Source: an uncultured Mycoplasmatota bacterium (GTDB lineage Bacteria; Bacillota_I; Bacilli_A; RF39; UBA660). Taken from it: a DNA stretch of 41,451 nucleotides. Below, piece after piece: positions 1 through 8,487 of this stretch; positions within the stretch are counted from its first letter, which is position 1, and every line of letters starts with the position of its first letter. The stretch lies in assembly GCA_946639185.1 (NCBI GenBank), contig CAMPBR010000005.1, positions 1 through 41,451 on the forward strand. Reading direction: 5' to 3'. The notes under the pieces were generated by a model, which was not told the origin of the DNA, did not search any database, and saw only the letters and a program-made list of their open reading frames with translations. Made by a program: the position numbers and the translations under genes.

Positions 1-406
1 AACCATGACCCATAGGTCCACGAGATTGATTATAACGTTTGATAACACCTTGGAAACCTTTACCTTTACTAACTCCACTTACATCAACGATTTCTCCTTT
101 TGTAAATAAGCTAGCATCGATAACTTGACCTAAAGTATAATCATTTACGTTTACTCCCCTGATTTCTCTTAAGAAGCGCTTAGGTTCAGTATTAGCTTTG
201 TTTGTGTGTCCAACTTTAGCTTTATTGCTAACTTTGGCTCTAACAGTTTGAGCTCCTAATTGGATAGCATCATAACCGTCTTTTTCAACTGTTTTAATTT
301 GAGTAACAACATTAGGTTCTACTTCAACAACAGTTACAGGAATTAATTTACCATTAGTAGTAAATACTTGAGTCATTCCTATTTTTTTCCCTAAGATTCC
401 TTTCAT
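1..406 (-). CDS. rplC: 50S ribosomal protein L3 (partial, 3' end outside window)
   Basis: This is the N-terminal ~135 residues of ribosomal protein L3, a 23S rRNA-binding protein needed early in 50S assembly. The start [15 protein letters not shown] and the later [19 protein letters not shown] stretch are hallmark L3 sequence. The reading frame runs off the left edge of the window, so only the amino-terminal part is present. The ATG follows a strong AGGAGG site in the short gap after rpsJ, with which it is co-transcribed as the second gene of the S10 operon. Nothing about the visible part looks abnormal. Confidence 0.97.
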   Translation of the reverse strand, partial: MKGILGKKIGMTQVFTTNGKLIPVTVVEVEPNVVTQIKTVEKDGYDAIQLGAQTVRAKVSNKAKVGHTNKANTEPKRFLREIRGVNVNDYTLGQVIDASLFTKGEIVDVSGVSKGKGFQGVIKRYNQSRGPMGHG

Positions 407-418
407 AATTTCCTCCTA

Positions 419-736
419 TTAGTTTTTTTCTACTTTCATTTGAATATCAACACCGCTTGGTAAATCTAAATGAGCTAACGCATCAATAGTTTCCTTGCTA
501 GGATTTTTGATATCAATAAGTCTCTTATGTGTACGCATTTCAAATTGTTCACGACTATCTTTGTATTTGTGTACAGCACGTAAAATAGTGAATTTTTCAA
601 TTTCTGTTGGAAGTGGTACTGGTCCACTAATTTCTCCTCCAGATCTTTTAACAGTTTCAACTATTTTCTTTGCAGCATTGTCTAGAATTCTATGATCATA
701 TGCTTTTAGTTTAATGCGAACTTTATCTTTTGACAT
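419..736 (-). CDS. rpsJ: 30S ribosomal protein S10
   Basis: S10 is a 30S head protein and also NusE, the partner of NusB in transcription antitermination. The 105-aa product (family about 102 aa) shows the typical IKLKAYDH start, the SGPVPLPT loop and the [14 protein letters not shown] core. A GGGAGG site precedes the ATG at a normal distance. It is the first gene of the S10 operon, 12 bp upstream of rplC, and sits behind its own promoter and a leader of about 125 nt. Confidence 0.98.
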   Translation of the reverse strand: MSKDKVRIKLKAYDHRILDNAAKKIVETVKRSGGEISGPVPLPTEIEKFTILRAVHKYKDSREQFEMRTHKRLIDIKNPSKETIDALAHLDLPSGVDIQMKVEKN

Positions 737-862
737 TTTGAATCCTCCCTTCGCCTATATCTAGTATAGACTTGCTCCGTGTAAAAACCTGACTTCCCCA
801 AATAAATTATTAACAACTTATCCTGGTGTATCAGCAACCTCACACATCTAAGCAGCCACACA
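737..862 (-). promoter_or_regulatory. S10 operon 5' leader, possibly structured
   Basis: About 125 nt lie between the predicted start site and rpsJ with no ORF. The leader is clearly richer in G+C than other spacers here. It contains short self-complementary stretches (GTGT...ACAC) and three G-rich elements ending in AAGT (GGATAAGT, GGGGAAGT, GGAGCAAGT). That suggests a folded RNA, perhaps an autoregulatory ribosomal protein leader. The regulator is unknown and this is inference. Confidence 0.4.
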
Positions 863-868
863 GTTAAA

Positions 869-898
869 AGTATACCACAAAATATATAAAAATTGCAA
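869..898 (-). promoter_or_regulatory. Sigma-A type promoter of the S10 operon
   Basis: A TTGCAA -35 and TATACT -10 are separated by 18 bp on the minus strand, with a TGG extended -10 element directly before TATACT. Transcription would start near 862. Confidence 0.65.
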
Positions 899-929
899 GT
901 GTTTTTTTCAAAAAACTTTTTATTATATA

Positions 930-960
930 TATATAATAAAGAAAAGAAGCATAGCTTCTT
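930..960 (-). terminator. Terminator after the L,D-transpeptidase gene
   Basis: An AAGAAGC-TAT-GCTTCTT hairpin is followed on the minus strand by TTCTTTATTATAT. The hairpin overlaps the stop codon of the L,D-transpeptidase gene and separates it from the S10 promoter. Confidence 0.55.
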
Positions 961-2134
961 ATTCCTTTATTAGTACCTTTACTTTGTTACCTTGATCTAC
1001 TACATATGGTTTAAAAATATTATACATCTTAGTGGCAGCGGCGTTTGGTAAATTAACACAGGCATGTGAACCATTTGTTTTATAAGTTTCTTCACCATAT
1101 TCATCAGAATCTCTCCATCCGAAGTATTTTCCTCTATCATCATATCCACGTTCACTACTATGGTAACCAATCTTTCTTTTGCCTTCGAAAGTCATCATGT
1201 ATTCAACATAAGAACGATAAGTTGCTCCAACTAAATCTCTATGATCAGTAATTTCATTAGGTTCATCACCTATATAGAATATTCCAGTAGGAGTTGAATG
1301 CTTAGGTGGCTTACCTGTTACTACAGCTGTTGATAATAATAATTCATTATCTTTATATACTTCTGTTACTTGATCGCTTATATCAGTTATTGAATAAATA
1401 TCTTCAAATAAGCTAACATCATCCTTATTTATATAACCAGTGATATCTTCGTTTTCAAAATAATATTTATCATCTGTTTCTTTTTCATTATATATTCTAA
1501 CAGTTTGTTCTTTTTTTATATCTGCAATCTTATTACCATTTGCATCGTATATATCTGCATCTTCTTTGGTATATCCTAATTTATCAAATGATTTTCTAAA
1601 ATCAACTTCATTATCTAATACATAACAGTTTTCATCATTATATAACACTTCGTAATATCCATCAGACTTACCTAGTGTTATTAAAGATTCTTTTTTTCTT
1701 AATACGCCAACTGTTTCGCTATCTTCAGTAGGCTGTTTTTTTATATTTAATCTATTTCTTGCTACTACTGTATCATAAGACTTAGCATTTTTTTCTATTT
1801 CTTCATCCATAGTTGATACATCAACAGCATTCTTATGTACATAAGCAAGTTTACCTCTATATAAAACTTCATAATAATTTTCATTATCTGTAATTAATTT
1901 TAAATGATCTCCTGGTTCTAAGATACCAACTAAATTACTACTAGTATCTGGACCACTCATAATGGCAACTTCATTTTCTTTTGCTACTACTATATCTCTA
2001 ATGCCTTCGAATTCAAAAATATCTATTACTTCATTATCACTAGCATATACCTTTTCACTAGATAATCCTACTAATGTAAAAGTATTTATCATAGCCAATT
2101 TCATTAATTTTTTTCTAACGTTTAAGTTTCTCAT
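959..2134 (-). CDS. Secreted L,D-transpeptidase (YkuD) with SH3-like repeats
   Basis: Predicted exported enzyme that would make 3-3 cross-links in peptidoglycan or attach proteins to it. A basic N-terminus (RKKLMK) and hydrophobic stretch ending near VYAS form a signal peptide. Residues ~45-240 hold three bacterial SH3-like repeats, each with a YYEVLY or YYFEN-type strand, probably for wall binding. The YkuD domain occupies ~250-391, with a conserved His in IGYHSS and the catalytic region GSHACVN. The usual motif is SHGC, so Gly is replaced by Ala while the nucleophilic Cys is kept. It has its own TTGACT-17-TATAAT promoter and a GAGGGG site. Confidence 0.88.
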   Translation of the reverse strand: MRNLNVRKKLMKLAMINTFTLVGLSSEKVYASDNEVIDIFEFEGIRDIVVAKENEVAIMSGPDTSSNLVGILEPGDHLKLITDNENYYEVLYRGKLAYVHKNAVDVSTMDEEIEKNAKSYDTVVARNRLNIKKQPTEDSETVGVLRKKESLITLGKSDGYYEVLYNDENCYVLDNEVDFRKSFDKLGYTKEDADIYDANGNKIADIKKEQTVRIYNEKETDDKYYFENEDITGYINKDDVSLFEDIYSITDISDQVTEVYKDNELLLSTAVVTGKPPKHSTPTGIFYIGDEPNEITDHRDLVGATYRSYVEYMMTFEGKRKIGYHSSERGYDDRGKYFGWRDSDEYGEETYKTNGSHACVNLPNAAATKMYNIFKPYVVDQGNKVKVLIKE

Positions 2135-2163
2135 CTTGTTCCCCTCTTTTTAAAACGTTTCAT

Positions 2164-2192
2164 ATTATACATCTAATTAACTGAAAAGTCAA
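2164..2192 (-). promoter_or_regulatory. Sigma-A promoter of the L,D-transpeptidase gene
   Basis: TTGACT and TATAAT on the minus strand are exactly 17 bp apart, about 30 bp ahead of the start codon. The -35 overlaps the T-tract of the preceding terminator. Confidence 0.8.
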
Positions 2193-2218
2193 ACAAAAAA
2201 AGGAACAATCGTTCCTTA
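2191..2218 (-). terminator. Rho-independent terminator of the DUF4143 ATPase gene
   Basis: An AAGGAAC-GATT-GTTCCTT hairpin is followed by TTTTTTG on the minus strand. It begins in the stop codon of the ATPase gene. Confidence 0.8.
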
Positions 2219-3490
2219 TAGGTTTTCTTTTAAACAAAATGCTGCATAAATAGGCACATATCTAACACCTTTTTTATGACTAAAGTTATCTTCTGTAAAT
2301 CTAATTGCTTCTTCAATTTTAAATTTATTCATAAATAATGATAGTGATTTAGCTTTAGATAAATTCTTATTTACTATCTCTATAGGTATTATTTTACCAT
2401 TTCTTGTTTGTACAATAAATGGTACTTCTGCTTTTCCATCTGATTGATAGTAATATAAATTATATCCACAAGATACAATTGTTGATGCTAAATTATTTTC
2501 ATATAAAATATATTTAATACTATCATCAGTTAATACACGCATCTTAGATAAGTGCATCATACTAAATAATACTCCTGTATCATTTAAATATAATTTAAAA
2601 CTTTCTTCATCTTTACATTTACTTAAAGGTGGTTTTGCTTCGCTAATCTTATAACATTTATAAGCTATTCCATTATTAGCTAAAAAGTTAATAGCATTTT
2701 CATATTCCTTACTTCTTCCACCATTGCGCATTAATCCATATTGGAATTTACGATTTGGTTTTAATAATTGATATGGTAGTATATTTAATACATCATTGCT
2801 ACGAGTTATATCAATTAAATTATCCATACTAAGCAATTGTTCTTTATATAAGGATAATTGTTTTTCATGAATCATTCTTAATTTTAAAACTGATTCTTTA
2901 TTTAAACTTGCTTGTACAGCTTCAGGAAGTCCTCCTGTCATCAAATATTCTTCATAGTATTCCATAGCTATAGAGTGAAAAGGCATAGCTTTACTATTAC
3001 GATATGAAGTTTTAATAAAGTCTATTAGTTCTAAATTACCAATGGCTCTTATGTATTCTTCAAAATCCATTGCAAACATATTCTTGTACTGCAATTCTTC
3101 TCCTTTAAACACATTTAGTTTTTCTTTTAAAGAAGTAATCATTATAATATGATAATCATTATCTTCTTTACCAAATTTTTTTATAGCTTTGACAACAGTT
3201 TCATCAACTACATTATCAATAATAATTAATGTATCGTTTTTTAAAATTGATTCTCCTGTTAATAATGATAATCTAGATATTATTCTGTCTATCGTATTTT
3301 CTTTTTTTACAATAGTTAATAATTCTTGATTATTGTCACTATTGATATAAGCTACAGTCTTATATTCTTTTTCACCAAATTCAATAGCTGTATATGTTTT
3401 TCCAATCTGTCTGTTTCCGTATAGTAATAATGGTTTTCTAGCAGGTTCTTTTTTCCATTTAAGTAAATCGTCATATATTTTTCGTTCCAT
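2216..3490 (-). CDS. AAA-type ATPase with DUF4143-like C-terminal domain
   Basis: Member of the AAA_14/DUF4143 family, ATPases of unknown role common in gut bacteria. Residues ~1-200 form the nucleotide-binding domain, with Walker A GNRQIGKT near residue 26 and a hydrophobic Walker B strand (TLIIIDNV). The C-terminal ~200 residues resemble DUF4143, a divergent PD-(D/E)XK nuclease-like fold. The usual EVDF...PIEVK signature reads EVPF...PIEIV here, so the second acidic residue and the lysine of a nuclease site are lost and nuclease activity is unlikely. It is a single-gene unit ending at a strong terminator. Length (424 aa) is normal for the family. Confidence 0.75.
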   Translation of the reverse strand: MERKIYDDLLKWKKEPARKPLLLYGNRQIGKTYTAIEFGEKEYKTVAYINSDNNQELLTIVKKENTIDRIISRLSLLTGESILKNDTLIIIDNVVDETVVKAIKKFGKEDNDYHIIMITSLKEKLNVFKGEELQYKNMFAMDFEEYIRAIGNLELIDFIKTSYRNSKAMPFHSIAMEYYEEYLMTGGLPEAVQASLNKESVLKLRMIHEKQLSLYKEQLLSMDNLIDITRSNDVLNILPYQLLKPNRKFQYGLMRNGGRSKEYENAINFLANNGIAYKCYKISEAKPPLSKCKDEESFKLYLNDTGVLFSMMHLSKMRVLTDDSIKYILYENNLASTIVSCGYNLYYYQSDGKAEVPFIVQTRNGKIIPIEIVNKNLSKAKSLSLFMNKFKIEEAIRFTEDNFSHKKGVRYVPIYAAFCLKENL

Positions 3491-3554
3491 AAATAGTGTC
3501 CCCCTCTCATTATTATCAATTTAATTATAAATCTATATTTTTATATTGTCAAAT

Positions 3555-3586
3555 AAAAGAGTTATATTATCTTATATAACTCTTTT
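3555..3586 (-). terminator. Terminator overlapping the end of spo0A
   Basis: A 13-bp perfect stem (AAAAGAGTTATAT/ATATAACTCTTTT, 6-nt loop) is followed by ATTTG on the minus strand. The right arm encodes the last residues of Spo0A and the stop codon falls in the hairpin. Confidence 0.7.
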
Positions 3587-4337
3587 GAAATTCTAATCTT
3601 AATTTATCAGCTACTGTTGCAATAAATTCTGAATTAGTTGGTTTAGCTTTATCGATATCTACGCTGTGACCAAAAACATCTTCCATTAAGTCCCAGTCTC
3701 CTCTATTCCAACTTATTTCTATCGCATGTCTTATAGCCCTTTCAACCCTTGATACTGTAGTAGAAAATTTACTAGCTATACAAGGATATAATTCCTTTGT
3801 TATTCCACCTATCATTTCTGGCTTATCATACAATAAGGTAATTCCTTCCCTTATATATTGATATCCTTTAATATGTGATGGCACTCCAAGTTCATGTAGA
3901 ACTTTAGTTATTGATATCTGAAGATTATTATAGTTAACTTGATCTTTCAATCCAATATTTTTTTCTTCTTTAAAACAATCAATTATCCTATTTTCTAAAT
4001 CTTGTAGTTCAAATGGTTTAAGTATGAAATAGTTTACTCCCAATTCAGAAACTTTACGTATCATATCACCTGCACTATATGATGTTAAGACTATTACTTT
4101 TTTGCTAATATCTAATTTTTGCATTTCTATTAAAACAGATATTCCATCTTTCTTTGGCATAATTAAATCAAGTAAGACGATATCATAATCATCTTTATCC
4201 TTAATCATATTTATACCTTCTAGTCCATCATGTGCTTCTTTTACTACCTTAATACTAGCGTGATTATTAAAGTACTCCTTAATCATGCCTACTAATTCGA
4301 TGTTATCATCGATCATAAGTACTCTGATATTTTTCAT
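3567..4337 (-). CDS. spo0A: Sporulation master response regulator Spo0A
   Basis: Spo0A is the phosphorelay-controlled transcription factor that commits the cell to sporulation by binding 0A boxes. Residues ~3-120 form a receiver domain with acidic pocket MIDD, phospho-Asp in VLLDLIMP, Thr in VLTSYS and Lys in FILKPF. The C-terminal effector domain carries the near-invariant [12 protein letters not shown] recognition region and ends [18 protein letters not shown], as in Bacillus and Clostridium. Full length (256 aa). An AAGGAG site precedes the ATG. It has its own promoter with an upstream 0A-box pair, implying autoregulation. Confidence 0.98.
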   Translation of the reverse strand: MKNIRVLMIDDNIELVGMIKEYFNNHASIKVVKEAHDGLEGINMIKDKDDYDIVLLDLIMPKKDGISVLIEMQKLDISKKVIVLTSYSAGDMIRKVSELGVNYFILKPFELQDLENRIIDCFKEEKNIGLKDQVNYNNLQISITKVLHELGVPSHIKGYQYIREGITLLYDKPEMIGGITKELYPCIASKFSTTVSRVERAIRHAIEISWNRGDWDLMEDVFGHSVDIDKAKPTNSEFIATVADKLRLEFQKSYIR

Positions 4338-4367
4338 GGTTTCTCCTTTCGTACTCCACGCAATTTT

Positions 4368-4396
4368 ATTATACTATTTAATTCTACAAAAAGAAA
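4368..4396 (-). promoter_or_regulatory. Promoter of spo0A
   Basis: TATAAT on the minus strand with a poor -35 (TTTCTT) 17 bp upstream. A weak -35 fits an activator-dependent promoter; the activator may be Spo0A itself. Confidence 0.5.
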
Positions 4397-4416
4397 CAAT
4401 GAAATTTGATAACATC

Positions 4417-4433
4417 TGTCGAATACTGTCAAG
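4417..4433 (+). promoter_or_regulatory. Tandem 0A boxes upstream of spo0A
   Basis: TGTCGAA matches the core 0A box exactly, and a second, imperfect TGTCAAG starts 10 bp later, the spacing known for Spo0A dimers. The pair lies about 20 bp upstream of the spo0A -35. Confidence 0.6.
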
Positions 4434-4438
4434 TTTTA

Positions 4439-4588
4439 TTAATTATCAGCAAACTTCGAAACAATAAGTAATCCTAAGGCTAATAATGCTAAAAATGCTA
4501 CTAACCAAAACCAAGGGCTTGCATAATTATCTTCTACAAATTGTGTAGCCTTATCAATCCATTCAGTTATTACGTTCATTGTATTCAT
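4439..4588 (-). CDS. Small single-pass membrane protein (49 aa), not in ORF track
   Basis: A 49-codon ORF, missed by the 60-aa cutoff, begins at an ATG preceded by a strong GGAGG with 5-nt spacing that overlaps the stop of the upstream gene. The peptide has an amphipathic acidic N-terminal half (MNTMNVITEWIDKATQFVED), a hydrophobic helix of about 20 residues (WFWLVAFLALLALGLLIVS) and a short KFADN tail. It is the last gene of the flippase/glycosyltransferase run and lies just upstream of spo0A. No family is recognised. The ribosome binding site and membrane-protein composition make translation likely. Confidence 0.7.
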   Translation of the reverse strand: MNTMNVITEWIDKATQFVEDNYASPWFWLVAFLALLALGLLIVSKFADN

Positions 4589-4597
4589 ATATACCTC

Positions 4598-4972
4598 CTA
4601 TTTTTTTATTTTTTTATTATTAATTGGTATTCTTTCCTGTTCAATATTTATCCATTCTTTTATAGTTCCATCATTAAAGTGTAAATATAATTCTTTAATA
4701 AATGATGAAGAATAATTAATAGCTCTTTCAAAAATATAAGCAACTTCTTCAGCAGTAAAAGCAGTTTGATAATTAAATTCAATAATGCATAGATCATCTA
4801 AAAAGCCTTTTATCTGTACTCTTTGCATCTTAATTAAATCATCAGTTAACTTTTCACTATCTCCCCATTTAATCAACATACTCTCTCGTGGTGAAATTAA
4901 TAATGCTGGATTTTTAAGAGGAATTGGCGAACTATCACAATATACTTCACCAAATTGTTCATAGAATCTCAT
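4598..4972 (-). CDS. Hypothetical protein, 124 aa
   Basis: I do not recognise this family. It is a soluble mixed alpha/beta protein with no signal peptide or membrane segment, starting MRFYEQFGEVYCDSSPIPL and ending in a lysine-rich tail. It starts 2 bp after the glycosyltransferase gene and its stop codon overlaps the ribosome binding site of the 49-aa membrane peptide, so the three are surely co-transcribed and possibly translationally coupled. A role alongside glycolipid synthesis is only a guess from position. Confidence 0.7.
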   Translation of the reverse strand: MRFYEQFGEVYCDSSPIPLKNPALLISPRESMLIKWGDSEKLTDDLIKMQRVQIKGFLDDLCIIEFNYQTAFTAEEVAYIFERAINYSSSFIKELYLHFNDGTIKEWINIEQERIPINNKKIKK

Positions 4973-4974
4973 AT

Positions 4975-6216
4975 TTATTTCTCTTCATCATCTTGTGCTT
5001 GTTTTACTTTATCTACTATTCTTTCTAAAAAGCTTGTATTTTCTAACTTGCTTTCTATAGCTTTATTATAAACTTTTAAAACACTTTCAGCAAAATACTT
5101 AGAAGAGAACTTTTCAGAATTCTTAATTCCTTGTTGTCTTATTTTATTTAATAATTCTCTATCATTATAAAACTTAGTAATTATTTCTTTACATTCTTTT
5201 TTGTCCTTAAAAATCATTCCATCTTCTTTATCAATAATAGAGTTTTCAAAGCTTTCATCTTTTATGCATACTGGAACACTGCCACTAGCCATTGCTTCTA
5301 TTACGGTTAATCCTTGTGTTTCTGTATGAGATGCTGTTAAAAATATATCAGATAAGTGATAATAATATGGAACATCTTCCCAAGCAACTTTACCTGTCAT
5401 TACTACTCTATCTTCAATATCATATTTTTTTATTATACCTTTATATTCATCAAAATCTGGTCCATCTCCAACCAATAAGAATTTAAAATTAGGTAATTTA
5501 TCTTTTAATTCTTTTATTACATCTAATAAGAATATAACATTTTTTTCTTTTCCTAATCTTCCTATAAATGCTCCAACAAAATCATCTTCTTTAAAACCTA
5601 GTTTATTTCTTAAGTTAGATAATTTTTTTAAATCAAGTTTGTCTTTATAGAACCTTTCTATTTCAATACCAGTAGGTATTATATATATATTTCTATCTAC
5701 ACCATATTTTTCTTTAAATAAATTATATGTTTTTTTAGTAGGAACAATTAATTCACTAACTGTTTTATCACAGTAGAATAATGTTAAATATTCAACTATT
5801 TTTTTACTAGATTTATTAAAGTATCCCTTAGTTATATAATGTATGTAATCTTCATACATAGTATGATATGTATGAACTAGTGGTATATTTAATTGCTTAG
5901 ATATTAGTCTTGCAAATGTTCCTATTGCAAACTCTGTTTGTGAATGTATTACATCTAAATTCCAACTTTTTATTTTATTAACTGCCCTAACTGGATATAT
6001 TGATGTTAGTCTTGAATCATATATACCAGTTGGAATTCCAGGTACTTTTAATACATGTTCGTTTTCATCATATCGATAATGAAAATCTTCTAAATTAGCT
6101 GTTACTACATATACTTCATGTCCTAATTTTTCTAGGGCTTTTTTTAACATTACTTCACTAGTTACTAAGCCGCTTATATATGGAGAATATGTTTCAGTAA
6201 ATATTCCTATTCGCAT
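4975..6216 (-). CDS. GT4 glycosyltransferase, probable 1,2-diacylglycerol 3-glucosyltransferase
   Basis: Family GT4 enzyme resembling monoglucosyldiacylglycerol synthases (alMGS of Acholeplasma, BgsB of Enterococcus), which put a first glucose on diacylglycerol for membrane glycolipid and lipoteichoic acid anchors. The start MRIGIFTETYSPYISG and HTYHTMYEDY stretch are typical. The donor-binding half shows FIGRLGKEKN and the EX7E motif in TETQGLTVIEAM. No membrane span is present, so it is probably peripheral. It overlaps by 10 bp the flippase-like gene upstream. Sugar and acceptor specificity are inferred from family resemblance. Confidence 0.75.
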   Translation of the reverse strand: MRIGIFTETYSPYISGLVTSEVMLKKALEKLGHEVYVVTANLEDFHYRYDENEHVLKVPGIPTGIYDSRLTSIYPVRAVNKIKSWNLDVIHSQTEFAIGTFARLISKQLNIPLVHTYHTMYEDYIHYITKGYFNKSSKKIVEYLTLFYCDKTVSELIVPTKKTYNLFKEKYGVDRNIYIIPTGIEIERFYKDKLDLKKLSNLRNKLGFKEDDFVGAFIGRLGKEKNVIFLLDVIKELKDKLPNFKFLLVGDGPDFDEYKGIIKKYDIEDRVVMTGKVAWEDVPYYYHLSDIFLTASHTETQGLTVIEAMASGSVPVCIKDESFENSIIDKEDGMIFKDKKECKEIITKFYNDRELLNKIRQQGIKNSEKFSSKYFAESVLKVYNKAIESKLENTSFLERIVDKVKQAQDDEEK

Positions 6217-7232
6217 TTACTATCATCTCTTTTCATATGTATATTGAATAGTATACCACCAACTACCATTGGTACATAATATGATATTGTTCTCCAAATT
6301 AGTAATGATGCTTTTAGTAGTGATCCTTTGATAAAGTTACCAAAGAATTTAAAGTATCCATATTCAATACCACCACTAGCTCCAGGTATTGGTACAAAAG
6401 AACCCATAATAAGTACATAAGCACTAGATATTATTGTTTTAAGTGGTGTTACTCCATCAAGTGGTCCATGGTTTAATCCAAGTATTACAAAGAATGGCAT
6501 AACATACATTAGAGCTAAATAAATTAAATTATAAAGAAATGTTCTAACACAAAGGAATGGATTATTTTTTAAATATTCAGTTCCTTCATAAAAATCATCT
6601 ACTCTTTCATTCCATTTATTTAATGATTTTTCTTTATCTTTTACTATATGTATTTTACTTAATATAGATATTCCTTTTCTTACTAAGAAATGATTAAATT
6701 TATTACTAAAGCTTACTATAACTAATCCCATCATAACTAAAGTATTCATAATAAAACCTACAGTTACTAAATGTCTTAATAATGGAATAGATGTAAATAT
6801 TTGATGATAATGGTTATACACAACAGCAAATATTCCAAATACTACTAAAGCAGCTTGATATATAATAAAATTTTGAACAATTATATTAGTGGCTTTAGTA
6901 AGTCTTATTCCTTCTTTTTTTAACATATAAATTTGCATTGGTTGTCCACCAGATGAAAATGGTGTGATACCATTAAAGAATTTAGTAATTAATAGCATTC
7001 TATATGATTTTTTTAAACTATAATCAAATTGATATTCTTCTATTATTTCTTGATAAGCTTTAGCTTCAAATAAAAGCGCTATAAAGAAACATAAAAGTGC
7101 TAGTAACAAATAAATAAGATTAGCATTCTTTAATGATTCCATAATAGCTGGAAAATCATCTTTTAAAACAAATACTAAAACTGTTAGAGTTATTATAAGC
7201 AAAATTATACTATTTTTCTTAAAGTTTTTCAT
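6207..7232 (-). CDS. UPF0104/MprF-type flippase domain membrane protein
   Basis: Integral membrane protein of the lysylphosphatidylglycerol synthase transmembrane (UPF0104, YbhN) family, with about eight hydrophobic segments across 341 aa. The family signature FFNGITPFSSGGQPMQIYML lies near residue 90 and PIPGASGGIEYGYF near 285. It corresponds to the flippase half of MprF without the aminoacyl-transferase half. The gene overlaps the following glycolipid glycosyltransferase, suggesting that it moves or organises the glycolipid. Substrate is not known. It lies 2 bp after pgk. Confidence 0.8.
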   Translation of the reverse strand: MKNFKKNSIILLIITLTVLVFVLKDDFPAIMESLKNANLIYLLLALLCFFIALLFEAKAYQEIIEEYQFDYSLKKSYRMLLITKFFNGITPFSSGGQPMQIYMLKKEGIRLTKATNIIVQNFIIYQAALVVFGIFAVVYNHYHQIFTSIPLLRHLVTVGFIMNTLVMMGLVIVSFSNKFNHFLVRKGISILSKIHIVKDKEKSLNKWNERVDDFYEGTEYLKNNPFLCVRTFLYNLIYLALMYVMPFFVILGLNHGPLDGVTPLKTIISSAYVLIMGSFVPIPGASGGIEYGYFKFFGNFIKGSLLKASLLIWRTISYYVPMVVGGILFNIHMKRDDSKCE

Positions 7233-7234
7233 AT

Positions 7235-8413
7235 TTACTCCTTATTTTGTATTGCTTGTAATCCTGGTAAAGTTTTACCTTCTAGATATTCAAGCGTTGC
7301 TCCTCCACCAGTAGATGCATGATATACTTTATCCTTTAAACCTAAACAACTACTACAAGCAACTATGTCTCCACCACCTAAGATGGTTTTAATATTAGTA
7401 TTAATCAAATAATTTAATACCTCATTAGTTCCATCTTGGAAAGGTTTTGATTCATAGTAACCTAATGGTCCATTCCAAAATACTGTTTTAGTATTAGCTA
7501 ATTTTTCTTTTATTAAAGAAATTGTGTTACTACCTATATCTAAACCAATATCATCATTATCTAAACCATTTATATCTTTATTAACAAATTCTAGACTATT
7601 TATGTTTTTAGCTGCTTTTACATCTATAGGTAAAATAATTTTATCCACATAGTCTGTTAATATCTTTTTACAGAAATCAATATAATCATCTTCTACAAGA
7701 GAATTACCTATATTATACCCCTTTGCCTTTAAAAATGCAAAGGCCATAGCTCCGCCTATTACTAAATGGTCACATTTTTTAACTAATTCTTCTATTACTT
7801 TTATCTTATCTGATACTTTGCTACCACCCAAAATAACAGTATATTCTCTTTCTGGGTTATTCAAGTATTCTAATTCTTTCAATTCTTTTTCTACTAAAAA
7901 CCCTACTCCACTAGGTAAAATACTAGCTATTCCTACATTAGATGCATGAGCTCTATGTATTGTACCAAAGGCATCATTAATAAATATTTCTCCTAAACTA
8001 GCATAAAAATTAGCTAAATCTATATTATTAGAGCTTTCTTTCTTTTCTTCTAAATCATAATATCTAGTATTTTGTAATAAGCAAATTTCACCATTTTTTA
8101 ATTTATTTATCTCTTCTTTTATAACATCTTCTTTTAATGTTCTAACAAATACTACTTTTCTATTTAATAATTCACTTAATCTTTTAGCTACTGGTGATAA
8201 ATCATTTTTTTCTAAATCAGCTTCTGTTTTTATTCTACCTAAATGTGATAATAATATTACTTTAGCATTATTATTTATCGCATATTTAATTGTTTCTAGA
8301 CTTTCTACTATTCTAGTATCATCTACAATATTACCATTTTCTATAGGTACATTAAAATCTACTCTAATTATTACTTTTTTATTTTCCAAGTTAAAATCTT
8401 TTATTGTTTTCAT
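7235..8413 (-). CDS. pgk: Phosphoglycerate kinase
   Basis: Glycolytic enzyme converting 1,3-bisphosphoglycerate and ADP to 3-phosphoglycerate and ATP. Full length (392 aa). Seen: the N-domain RVDFNVP motif, RAHASNVGI, the hinge GGSKVSDK and the C-domain VFWNGPLGYYE. The nucleotide-binding loop reads GGGDIVACS where GGGDSxAA is usual, a mild variation. The ATG lies behind a GGTGATAAT site, a form used repeatedly here that pairs with the 3' half of the anti-SD. A possible extended -10 (TGATATAAT) precedes it, after the gap terminator, so pgk may have its own promoter and lead the downstream membrane genes. Confidence 0.97.
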   Translation of the reverse strand: MKTIKDFNLENKKVIIRVDFNVPIENGNIVDDTRIVESLETIKYAINNNAKVILLSHLGRIKTEADLEKNDLSPVAKRLSELLNRKVVFVRTLKEDVIKEEINKLKNGEICLLQNTRYYDLEEKKESSNNIDLANFYASLGEIFINDAFGTIHRAHASNVGIASILPSGVGFLVEKELKELEYLNNPEREYTVILGGSKVSDKIKVIEELVKKCDHLVIGGAMAFAFLKAKGYNIGNSLVEDDYIDFCKKILTDYVDKIILPIDVKAAKNINSLEFVNKDINGLDNDDIGLDIGSNTISLIKEKLANTKTVFWNGPLGYYESKPFQDGTNEVLNYLINTNIKTILGGGDIVACSSCLGLKDKVYHASTGGGATLEYLEGKTLPGLQAIQNKE

Positions 8414-8463
8414 ATTATCACCATTTTCTTATTATTTATTTTATTATATCACATTTTTCTATT

Positions 8464-8487
8464 AAAAAAAGAGGATTAGTCCTCTTT
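8464..8487 (-). terminator. Rho-independent terminator of gap
   Basis: An 8-bp stem AAAGAGGA/TCCTCTTT with a 4-nt loop is followed by a T run on the minus strand. The loop contains the gap stop codon. Confidence 0.85.

Noticed and set aside
4361-4400. Sigma-H promoter for spo0A (GAATT present)
   Set aside because: The AGGA-type -35 element is absent at the right distance.
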